Positions 16,590-23,381 of a stretch of DNA of 37,193 nt are shown here, piece by piece (position 1 is the stretch's first letter; each line of letters starts with the position of its first letter). This DNA comes from an uncultured Sulfolobales archaeon (GTDB lineage Archaea > Thermoproteota > Thermoprotei_A > Sulfolobales > NBVN01). The notes below the pieces were generated by a model. It was not told the origin of the DNA, did not search any database, and was given only the letters and a program-made list of their open reading frames with translations. A program made the position numbers and the translations under genes. The stretch covers positions 1 through 37,193 of the forward strand of contig CALEDH010000012.1 in NCBI GenBank assembly GCA_937949785.1, read 5' to 3'.

Positions 16590-17067
16590 ACTAATAATAT
16601 CTCTCATATCTTTAACATTAGCCGTAATGTTAGCAGTGTATACTTATAGGGTGAGTAGGAAGTTAGAACTACTTCTAAATGCTGTTAGGGGTAAGACTAT
16701 TGCTAAGATGATAACTGCTTTGAGGGTTAGGAGGAAGCGTAGGAAGAGGTATATGGTTTTCGAATTGATGAGTGATAGGGAGGTAAGTGCTGGGTTATTA
16801 GAGTATGAGATTAGAAATACTTTCAAAAAGCTTTTCGGTGAAGTACACTTAGTAAGGGCTGCCTTAGCAGTCCAGTACTTCAACAATCAGTCAAACATCG
16901 GCGTCATTAAGTACTCACATATGTATAGGTATAAGGTGTTAGCGGTGTTAGGTGTTGTGAGGAGGGTGGGGGATGCTAAGGTAATGGCAGTCCCCTTAAG
17001 GACCACTAGCTCTTTAAAGAGAGCTTTAAAGTATGTTAGAAGTGTGGAATTGTCTATGAGGAAGTAG
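16579..17067 (+). CDS. rnp2: RNase P protein component 2 (Pop5) with N-terminal membrane segment
   Basis: The 162-aa protein has a Pop5 core from about residue 50 (RRKRRKRYMVFELMSD) to the end, including the LFGEVHLVRAALAVQYF and IGVIKYSHMYRYKVLAVL segments. Pop5 pairs with Rpp30 in RNase P, and the two genes overlap here, supporting the call. Residues 3-22 (ELIISLISLTLAVMLAVYTY) form a strongly hydrophobic helix followed by a basic linker, which predicts a membrane anchor. Starting further in would be needed to remove it, but no internal start suits the Pop5 core better than the ATG (YM) inside it. GTG at 16579 or 16582 is the start. Confidence 0.82.
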   Translation: MVFELIISLISLTLAVMLAVYTYRVSRKLELLLNAVRGKTIAKMITALRVRRKRRKRYMVFELMSDREVSAGLLEYEIRNTFKKLFGEVHLVRAALAVQYFNNQSNIGVIKYSHMYRYKVLAVLGVVRRVGDAKVMAVPLRTTSSLKRALKYVRSVELSMRK

Positions 17068-17170
17068 TTTTAATTATGGTTTGGTATTTTACCTGCAGTA
17101 ATAAAATTATACTATCGCTGAATTACCAAGCTTTTAACTCCTCTTACGGAGATAGCGTGGGTATGTAGTC
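17068..17170 (+). promoter_or_regulatory. AT-rich spacer with terminator-like T run and promoter-like element
   Basis: The Pop5 stop is followed at once by GTTTTAATT, a likely weak archaeal terminator. The spacer then holds TTATACTA near 17107 and CTTTTAACT near 17130. The latter could serve as a TATA box for the small ORF and thrB. No RNA gene was recognised. Confidence 0.35.
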
Positions 17171-17326
17171 ATGGGATGTCCTGAAGTGTTAGTAACTGCA
17201 TACATGTTAAGGCGGTTAGTAGGGGTGGTTAGGTATGCGGCTAAGCGTCCCTCAATTGGAGGTATTAACGACTTCAAACGCTTTTTAATCTTACCTAAGG
17301 AAGTTCTGGGTAGTAGGTGTGTTTGA
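17171..17326 (+). CDS. small uncharacterised ORF coupled to thrB
   Basis: An ATG-initiated frame of 51 codons runs up to thrB and its TGA shares one base with the thrB ATG (TGATG). The predicted peptide begins MGCPEVLVTAYMLRRLV, is basic in the middle (VRYAAKRP) and ends LGSRCV. It has no recognisable domain. It may be a real small protein, a leader peptide for coupling, or merely open by chance. Support is limited to the stop-start overlap and the promoter-like element upstream. Confidence 0.35.
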   Translation: MGCPEVLVTAYMLRRLVGVVRYAAKRPSIGGINDFKRFLILPKEVLGSRCV

Positions 17327-18267
17327 TGGTGGTGGTAAGGGCTAGGTCCTACTGCAGTTCAGCGAATCTGGGTTCGGGGTTTGACGTAGTTGCCGTCGCG
17401 CTTGACGCATACTACGACGAAGTTGAGGTGGAGGTTATTAGGCGTGGTAGTGGGAGGGTAGTCCTCGAAGGTGTTCAAGGAGTTTTCTCCGAACTAGTTG
17501 ATGTGAACGTAAATACGGCTATCGCAGCGGCTGAGGAACTACTTAAATTTACGGGTAGGGATGATGTGGATGTAAGGGTAAGGTTGTGGAAGGGGATCCC
17601 GCCATCAGCTGGGTTAGGCGGTAGCGGTGCATCAGCTATCGCAACCATTAAGGCGTTGACGTCAGCTCTAGACGTAGAGTTAAGCCATAATGAGATCATA
17701 GAGATTGCTGGCAGGGCTGAGGCCGTAGTTGCTGGTGAGCCCCACTACGACAACGTCTCAGCCAGCCTTATGGGTGGTTTAGTCTTCATACTGTCTTTAA
17801 ACCCTATCAACGTTGTTAGGTTTAACGTATACGCTAACTTCGTAGTGGCGACGCCGATGGTACGTATGCCGCCTAATAAAACAGCTATAATGAGGGGTGT
17901 GCTGCCTAAGCAGGTTGAGTTAAGGGAGGTTGTCAGAAATTATAGTAAGTTGGTTGCCTTAGTTGCCGGGTTCCTATCAGGTAATTTCAGGATGGCTGGG
18001 TACGGTATGGAGGACTACATAGTTGAGCCTGCTAGGGCTGCCTACATACCTTGCTACGAAGCTGTTAAGAGGGCTGCCCTAACTAACGGGGCGTACGGAC
18101 TGGCTATCAGCGGTGCAGGTCCTTCCTTACTAGCCCTATGTGAGGATGAGGAGGTGGCTAGGAGGGTTTTAAGTGCTGTTAAGGCCTCCTACAGGGAGCA
18201 TGGTGTGGAGGCGTTGGTTAAGGTCGCCCATACAGGTCCTGCGGCTGAGGTGTTAACAATTACTTAA
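17326..18267 (+). CDS. thrB: homoserine kinase (GHMP family)
   Basis: The 313-aa enzyme phosphorylates homoserine in threonine synthesis. GHMP hallmarks are visible: SSANLGSGFDVVAVALD at the N-terminus, the phosphate-binding KGIPPSAGLGGSGASAIA near residue 92, and the C-terminal GAYGLAISGAGPSLLAL. The set of motifs and the length fit ThrB better than shikimate or mevalonate kinase. GTG 17317 is an upstream alternative start, but ATG 17326 matches the family N-terminus. No other threonine-pathway gene is in the window. Confidence 0.9.
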   Translation: MVVVRARSYCSSANLGSGFDVVAVALDAYYDEVEVEVIRRGSGRVVLEGVQGVFSELVDVNVNTAIAAAEELLKFTGRDDVDVRVRLWKGIPPSAGLGGSGASAIATIKALTSALDVELSHNEIIEIAGRAEAVVAGEPHYDNVSASLMGGLVFILSLNPINVVRFNVYANFVVATPMVRMPPNKTAIMRGVLPKQVELREVVRNYSKLVALVAGFLSGNFRMAGYGMEDYIVEPARAAYIPCYEAVKRAALTNGAYGLAISGAGPSLLALCEDEEVARRVLSAVKASYREHGVEALVKVAHTGPAAEVLTIT

Positions 18268-18360
18268 GCCTGAGAGATATCAGATCGTCGTGGGGCATTC
18301 ATTAACATCATTTTGGAGCGACGTCATCATCTAATCAACAATACCTAACGTTATTAATAA

Positions 18361-18369
18361 GCTTATATA
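18361..18369 (+). promoter_or_regulatory. TATA box upstream of the NSUN gene
   Basis: GCTTATATA is followed about 26 bases later by the sequence ACATGATGATG at 18387, where transcription should start. This gives a leader of roughly 78 nt ahead of the ATG at 18467, unusually long in this window, with a GGAGGT ribosome binding site at 18453-18458. Confidence 0.5.
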
Positions 18370-18388
18370 GCGGGTAGCATTAGATAAC

Positions 18389-18445
18389 ATGATGATGTAA
18401 CCGTCAGTGTATGATGGGATGATTTGTAGGACCCTCACTGAGGAG
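18389..18445 (+). ncRNA. possible C/D box guide RNA (degenerate)
   Basis: Just after the TATA-predicted start there is a perfect box C (ATGATGA, 18389-18395) and a perfect box D (CTGA, 18438-18441). A C'-like ATGATTT at 18419-18425 lies exactly 12 nt before box D, the archaeal guide length. No convincing D' box is present, and no strong rRNA target was found by eye for the guide ending ACCCTCA. It could instead be just the 5' leader of the methyltransferase mRNA. Confidence 0.3.
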
Positions 18446-18466
18446 TCCTTAGGAGGTCGTTAGACG

Positions 18467-19621
18467 ATGCGTAGTAAGCTCTTAGCGGATGTGCTTGCTA
18501 AGGTCCTCTACGAGGTTGAGGTGCGTAGGGCCTCGTTAGACATCGCCTTTAAGAAGGTGTGTAGGGGTTCCTACGTTAAGGGGTTAGATAGGAGGGAGGA
18601 GCTCTACAGAACTGTTAGGAAGTTCGTCTCAGATTACCATAAACTTATGTGCTGTGTTGAACGAGGTGTTAGTTATAGGGGGTTAGCACGTCTTTGGTTA
18701 GAGGGTAGGTACGTACCTCCGAACGCTGTTCACTGTACTTACTCATACCCTAAGTGGTTTGTTGACGAGTTGCTTAAGGTTTTAGATTTAGGTGAGTTGG
18801 TTGAGGTTCTTAAAGCTATGAATGAGAGGGTGTGGTGGTTGAGGATTAACACGCTCCTATCGTCTGAGGAGGGGGTTTTAAGGAGGCTTGAGTTAGAGGG
18901 TGTTGAGTACGTAGTCTCTAAGGAGGTCCCGTATATGGTTAGGGTTCTGAGCTCTAGGAAGCCTGTAAGGCTTTTAGGGGTTGTTAAGGAGTTTAAGGCA
19001 GTGCCTCAGGACCTATCGAGTGCTGCGGTTGTTGAGGCGCTTAAGCCCAGCCCTGACGATCATATAGTTGACCTAGCCTCAGCCCCAGGTATGAAGACCT
19101 CGTTGATAATGATGTTGTGTGAGAATAGGGGTAGGGTAGTTGCATGTGATAAGAGTTTGAGGAGGTTAGCGGTTATGAAGGACCTGCTTAGGAGGTTCGG
19201 AGTTGATTTAAGTAGGGTTACGTTAGTCCATACGGATTCTACATACCTTACCTGCAGGCGTTTTGATAAGGCATTAGTTGACGCTCCATGCAGTAATTCA
19301 GGGGCTATTGGTAAGGACCCAGGGATTAAGATATCCTTGACTAGGGGTAAGGTATTACGTAACGCCTCAACCCAACTTAAGATGGTGTGTAGTGCTCTAA
19401 GGCTAGCTGGTTATGTGACGTTCTCAACATGTTCTATACTCCCAGATGAGGGTGAGTTCGTAATATCCGGTCTGGATTTAAGCGGTCTTAGGCTGTTAAG
19501 ACCTATTGACTGGGTTGGCAGTGGGTATTCGGTGGTGGACTTCTACGGCTCTGTTATGAGGTTAATGCCTCATAAAAACCTCTGTGAGGGGTTCTTCATA
19601 GCTGTGTTAACTTCTAAGTAG
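18467..19621 (+). CDS. NOL1/NOP2/Sun-family RNA m5C methyltransferase (second copy)
   Basis: The 384-aa enzyme is the second NSUN-type protein in the window. An N-terminal helical region of about 90 residues, reminiscent of the RsmB/NusB-like domain, precedes the catalytic domain. The SAM loop is VDLASAPGMKT (201-211), motif IV is DAPC with C275 and motif VI is STCS with C322. The target is an rRNA or tRNA cytosine and cannot be specified. ATG at 18467 follows a GGAGGT site by eight bases. It differs from the 5004 enzyme in N-terminal region and length, so the two are paralogues with probably different targets. Confidence 0.9.
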   Translation: MRSKLLADVLAKVLYEVEVRRASLDIAFKKVCRGSYVKGLDRREELYRTVRKFVSDYHKLMCCVERGVSYRGLARLWLEGRYVPPNAVHCTYSYPKWFVDELLKVLDLGELVEVLKAMNERVWWLRINTLLSSEEGVLRRLELEGVEYVVSKEVPYMVRVLSSRKPVRLLGVVKEFKAVPQDLSSAAVVEALKPSPDDHIVDLASAPGMKTSLIMMLCENRGRVVACDKSLRRLAVMKDLLRRFGVDLSRVTLVHTDSTYLTCRRFDKALVDAPCSNSGAIGKDPGIKISLTRGKVLRNASTQLKMVCSALRLAGYVTFSTCSILPDEGEFVISGLDLSGLRLLRPIDWVGSGYSVVDFYGSVMRLMPHKNLCEGFFIAVLTSK

Positions 19622-19661
19622 TGGTTCTACACGTTTATAAAGTTTTATTAGGATATTTCCT

Positions 19662-20099
19662 ATGGTGGGCTCGGTGTCTACGTACGTTACTGAGGTCCGG
19701 CAATTAAGTGGTAGGAGGTTTAGAGTTCTAATCGCGAAGTTAGGTCTTGACGGCCACGATAGGGGGGCTAAGGTCATTGCTAGGGCTTTGAGGGATGCTG
19801 GGTTTGAAGTGGTTTACCTCGGAGTCCATCAAACCCCGGACGACGTTGTTAGGGCTGCTGTGGAGGAGGACGTAAGCGTTATTGGGATCAGCATACTTTC
19901 AGGTTCTCACTTAGAACTCGTCCAAGACGTTGTGAAGCTTTTGAGGGAGAGGGGGCTTAACATACCTGTCGTCGTCGGAGGTATAATCCCACCTGAAGAT
20001 GCTGATGTTTTAAGGGGTTTAGGTGTTTACGAGGTATGCGGTCCTGGGACTTTACTGAGGGATGTCGTCGAGATATTTAAGAGGGCGGTTACTGTTTGA
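19662..20099 (+). CDS. methylmalonyl-CoA mutase, B12-binding subunit
   Basis: The 145-aa protein is the cobalamin-binding part of methylmalonyl-CoA mutase as a separate subunit. The cobalt-ligating motif DxHxxG is present as [11 protein letters not shown] near residue 28. The [11 protein letters not shown] and CGPGT segments that bind the nucleotide tail follow. It is the first gene of a three-gene unit with the epimerase and catalytic subunit. The ATG at 19662 and the TTATTAGG region upstream give a short leader. Confidence 0.93.
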   Translation: MVGSVSTYVTEVRQLSGRRFRVLIAKLGLDGHDRGAKVIARALRDAGFEVVYLGVHQTPDDVVRAAVEEDVSVIGISILSGSHLELVQDVVKLLRERGLNIPVVVGGIIPPEDADVLRGLGVYEVCGPGTLLRDVVEIFKRAVTV

Positions 20100-20109
20100 G
20101 GTGGTTGCG

Positions 20110-20520
20110 GTGAGGTTACATCACATTGGGATAGCTGTTAAGGACTTAGAAACAGCTATGAAGTTCTACGGCGACGTACTTAAGCTGAAGTTGTTGGGGG
20201 TTGAGGAAGTTCCTGAGGAAGGTGTTAGGATAGCGATGTATGATGCTGGGGGTGTTAGGGTTGAGTTACTTGCTGGGAGTAGGCCGGACTCACCTATTTC
20301 TAAGTTCATTGAGAGGAGGGGTGAGGGCATACACCACATAGCATTCCACGTAGAGGATGTTGACGGTGTTTGCAGTACGTTAAGTGGTTTAGGGCTCCAG
20401 CTCACATACCAGCAGCCAAAGCTGGTTTCAGGGGGTTCTAGGAAGATAAACTTCTTAAACCCTAAGTCGACTGGCGGGGTCTTAATAGAATTCCTCACCG
20501 AGGTTGGTAGTAGTGGATGA
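20110..20520 (+). CDS. mce: methylmalonyl-CoA epimerase
   Basis: The 136-aa glyoxalase-fold enzyme interconverts the R and S forms of methylmalonyl-CoA. It starts LHHIGIAVKDLETAMKFY, contains GEGIHHIAFHVEDVD in the second half-module, and ends GGVLIEFLTE. The histidines and the final Glu fit the metal site. GTG at 20110 follows GAGGTG by six bases; GTG 20101 or ATG 20062 are alternatives, the last lying deep in the previous gene. It overlaps the mutase gene by up to 17 nt. Confidence 0.92.
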   Translation: MRLHHIGIAVKDLETAMKFYGDVLKLKLLGVEEVPEEGVRIAMYDAGGVRVELLAGSRPDSPISKFIERRGEGIHHIAFHVEDVDGVCSTLSGLGLQLTYQQPKLVSGGSRKINFLNPKSTGGVLIEFLTEVGSSG

Positions 20521-22189
20521 GAGGTTAGTTCAACGCATGGTTGAGTGGGAGAGGGAGGTAGTGGAGCAATTCCTTAAGAAGTTCCCGGAGAGGAAGAGGG
20601 AGTTCCTAACTGAGGAGGGGGTAGTTGTTAGGAGGTTATACACACCTACGGACTTAGAGAGCCGTGGGTGGGACTACGTAGGTAGTTTAGGGTTTCCCGG
20701 CTCCTACCCCTTCACACGCGGTATCTACCCAACGATGTATAGGGGACGTCCATGGACTATAAGACAGTACGCTGGGTACGGCTCAGCTGAGGACACTAAC
20801 CAACGTTTTAAGTATTTATTAAGTGTTGGTCAGACAGGGCTTAGCATGGCTTTCGACCTCCCAACCCAGCTCGGGCTTGACCCGGATAACAAGCTTGCTT
20901 GGTATGAGGTTGGGAAAGTCGGGGTTTCAATGCCCTCACTGCTTGAGATGGACATTGTGTTTAGGGAGATACCTATGGATAGGATATCGACTTCTATGAC
21001 TATAAACGCTACTGCTATTGAGGTCCTCTCAATGTATGTTTTAGTGGCTGAGTCGAGGGGGGTTCCCAGATCTGTTCTCGACGGCACTATTCAAAACGAC
21101 ATACTTAAGGAGTACATAGCTAGGAAGAACTACATATACCCGCCGGAACCGTCTATGAGGTACTCAACTGACGCGATAATTTTCTGCGCTAAGGAAATGC
21201 CTAGGTGGAATTCTATAAGTATTAGTGGTTATCACTTTGAGGAGGCTGGGGCTACTCCGGCGATGGAGGTGGCCTTCACGTTGGCTGATGCGGTGGAGTA
21301 CGTTAGGTGGGTTGTTGAGAGGGGTAAGATCTCGGTAGATGTGTTTGCACCTCGGCTCTCATTCTTCTTCGCGTCGAGGACTAACCTCTTCGAGCAGGTG
21401 GCTAAGTTTAGGGCTGCTAGGAGGATGTGGGCTAAGATCATGAGGGATAGGTTTAACGCTAAAGATCTGAGGTCTATGATGCTCAGGTTCCACACGCAGA
21501 CTGCTGGCGTTATGCTAACAGCTCAGCAGCCTGAGGTCAACATAATTAGAACTACTATTCAGGCGTTAGCAGCTATTTTAGGCGGTACTCAATCACTTCA
21601 CGTTAATTCCTACGACGAAGCGCTCTCACTGCCCAGTGAGGAGGCAGTTAAGCTCTCCATAAGGGTTCAGCAGGTACTACTCTACGAGTCCGGTGTGGTG
21701 GATACTGTTGACCCGTTAGGCGGTTCTTACTACGTTGAGTGGTTGACTGACGAGGTGGAGGAGAGGGCTTGGAGGATCATAGACCATATCGATAGGTTAG
21801 GCGGTATGTTGAGGGCTATTGAGTTAGGGTACCCTCAAAGCGAGATAGCTAGGGCTGCGTATGAGTATCAGGTCAGGGTTGATAGGGGTGAAATACCGAT
21901 AATAGGGGTTAACATGTTTGCCGAGCCTGAAGTACCTAAGGTTAAGGTACTTAAGGTAGACCCGGAAGTTAGGAGGAGGGTTGTAGATAGGTTAGGTAAG
22001 TTAAGATCGGATAGGGATTTGCTGAAGGTCTTAAACGCCTTAGACGGTGTTAGGAAGGCGGCTGAGAACCTTGAAGTCAACATCTTCCCATACGTGCTTG
22101 AGGCAATCCGCTGTAAAGCTACCTTAGGTGAGGTCAGTAACGTTTTAAGGGAGGTTTGGGGGGAGTGGAGGGCTCCGGAAACAGTTTAA
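20504..22189 (+). CDS. methylmalonyl-CoA mutase, catalytic subunit
   Basis: The 561-aa TIM-barrel subunit isomerises methylmalonyl-CoA to succinyl-CoA with adenosylcobalamin. Family markers are FPGSYPFTRGIYPTMYRGRP, WTIRQYAGYGSAEDTNQRF, FDLPTQLGLDPDN, and later RFHTQTAGVMLTAQQPEVN and VDPLGGSYYVE. The C-terminal B12 domain is absent because it is encoded at 19662. The start is TTG 20504 or GTG 20513, both inside mce. No MeaB-type chaperone gene accompanies the cluster. The 3' end overlaps a convergent gene by 45 nt. Confidence 0.95.
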   Translation: MVVVDERLVQRMVEWEREVVEQFLKKFPERKREFLTEEGVVVRRLYTPTDLESRGWDYVGSLGFPGSYPFTRGIYPTMYRGRPWTIRQYAGYGSAEDTNQRFKYLLSVGQTGLSMAFDLPTQLGLDPDNKLAWYEVGKVGVSMPSLLEMDIVFREIPMDRISTSMTINATAIEVLSMYVLVAESRGVPRSVLDGTIQNDILKEYIARKNYIYPPEPSMRYSTDAIIFCAKEMPRWNSISISGYHFEEAGATPAMEVAFTLADAVEYVRWVVERGKISVDVFAPRLSFFFASRTNLFEQVAKFRAARRMWAKIMRDRFNAKDLRSMMLRFHTQTAGVMLTAQQPEVNIIRTTIQALAAILGGTQSLHVNSYDEALSLPSEEAVKLSIRVQQVLLYESGVVDTVDPLGGSYYVEWLTDEVEERAWRIIDHIDRLGGMLRAIELGYPQSEIARAAYEYQVRVDRGEIPIIGVNMFAEPEVPKVKVLKVDPEVRRRVVDRLGKLRSDRDLLKVLNALDGVRKAAENLEVNIFPYVLEAIRCKATLGEVSNVLREVWGEWRAPETV

Positions 22190-22639
22190 GTCAACTGCGA
22201 ACATTATCACTAACGCTTCAGAGCCATCCGTCCTTAAGTAGTTAACTAACTCCCTATCTAAGTCTTTAGCAGCCTTATCTGAGTTTATAGCTGCGGTATT
22301 CCCTGAGACGTAGTTAGACCTACGTATGATGATTTTAACGTCATCGCTGTAGGTAAGTCCCTCCCCACCCCTACCAACTACGACGTCGTGTAGGTTGCCT
22401 GCAATTATTAGGGTTATGATTAGTGAGGTAGGCCTTCTAACCAACTCCTTAAAGGGTTGGTTGAAGTCCTTCAACGCCTTAGTCGATGATACCCCTACTA
22501 TGCAGTCCCCACGTTCTGTTAGGAATTCCTCCTTAGTGAATTCTAAGCTCCTCCTATGGGTAGCCCTCACGTTCCTATGACCTCTAATCCTAAAGGTCTC
22601 CAACGATATGCAGGGGTATACAGGTTCTCCGCCAACCAT
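22145..22639 (-). CDS. DUF371 family protein
   Basis: The 164-aa protein matches the archaeal DUF371 family, recognised by RGHRNVRATHRRSLEFT followed by ERGDCIVGVSSTKAL. The function of this family is unknown to me. It has no membrane segment. The start codon is ATG at 22639, in an AT-rich spacer shared with the divergent pcm gene. Its last 45 nt overlap the 3' end of the mutase gene on the opposite strand. Confidence 0.85.
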   Translation of the reverse strand: MVGGEPVYPCISLETFRIRGHRNVRATHRRSLEFTKEEFLTERGDCIVGVSSTKALKDFNQPFKELVRRPTSLIITLIIAGNLHDVVVGRGGEGLTYSDDVKIIIRRSNYVSGNTAAINSDKAAKDLDRELVNYLRTDGSEALVIMFAVDLNCFRSPPLPPNLP

Positions 22640-22690
22640 CTAATATCTGATTTTAATGGGGGTATTTTAAAGTATTTAAGTTTGATTATG

Positions 22691-22698
22691 CTTATAAT
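22691..22698 (+). promoter_or_regulatory. TATA box for pcm
   Basis: CTTATAAT lies about 55 bases before the pcm ATG. The predicted transcript starts near 22720 and its leader contains a small hairpin AGGTG...CACCT (22719-22734). Confidence 0.45.
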
Positions 22699-22747
22699 CT
22701 AGGGTTGTCGGACTATAGGTGATTTAGCACCTACTGCCGGTAGGGAT

Positions 22748-23380
22748 ATGTTGATTAAGGACCTCGTGGGGATGGGGGTCTTAAGGTCTGAGAGGGTGGT
22801 TAGAGCTATGTCTAAAGTCCCTAGGGAGCTCTTCCTACCTCCTGAGCTGAGGAAGTACGCGTACTTAGACACACCGCTGCCTATAGGCTTCGGTCAAACC
22901 ATAAGTGCACCTCATATGGTTGCCTTAATGACTGAGTTACTAGAAGTTCAGGTCGGTAATAAAGTCCTTGAAGTAGGTACTGGTTCTGGTTATCAGGCAG
23001 CAATACTGGCTGAGCTAGTCGGTGATGAAGGCCATGTCTACACGGTTGAGATAGTTAAGGAGTTAGTCGAGTTTTCTAGGGAGAATTTGATGAGGGCCGG
23101 TTACTTAGGTAGGGTCACCGTAATACACGGTGATGGGAGCTTAGGCTATGAGGCAGCATCCCCTTATGATAGGATAATAGTTACTGCGGCCGCGCCTGAC
23201 ATACCTAACCCGCTGGTAAGTCAGTTAAGGCCTGGCGGTAGGATGGTGATCCCAGTAGGTGATGCTTACCTACAGCACCTAACCGTCGTACGTAAGGATG
23301 TGGATAGCAGCGTTGAGGTTGAGGTGGGGACTCCCTGCGTGTTCGTACCTTTAGTCGGCCGTTACGGTTGGAGGGAGTGA
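22748..23380 (+). CDS. pcm: protein-L-isoaspartate O-methyltransferase
   Basis: The 210-aa SAM-dependent enzyme methylates L-isoaspartyl residues to start repair of age-damaged proteins, useful at high temperature. Visible family elements are [18 protein letters not shown], the substrate-site [13 protein letters not shown], the SAM motif [18 protein letters not shown] near residue 77, and [14 protein letters not shown]. The C-terminus ends [10 protein letters not shown] as usual. ATG at 22748 is the first good start. The gene ends 1 bp before the convergent fttA gene. Confidence 0.93.
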   Translation: MLIKDLVGMGVLRSERVVRAMSKVPRELFLPPELRKYAYLDTPLPIGFGQTISAPHMVALMTELLEVQVGNKVLEVGTGSGYQAAILAELVGDEGHVYTVEIVKELVEFSRENLMRAGYLGRVTVIHGDGSLGYEAASPYDRIIVTAAAPDIPNPLVSQLRPGGRMVIPVGDAYLQHLTVVRKDVDSSVEVEVGTPCVFVPLVGRYGWRE

Positions 23381-23381
23381 G

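Noticed and set aside
18270-18335. Second C/D-like arrangement on the minus strand (ATGATGA ... ATGATGT ... CTGA)
   Set aside because: No D' box and a 21-nt gap between C' and D, far from the archaeal spacing; TGATG strings are common here by chance.
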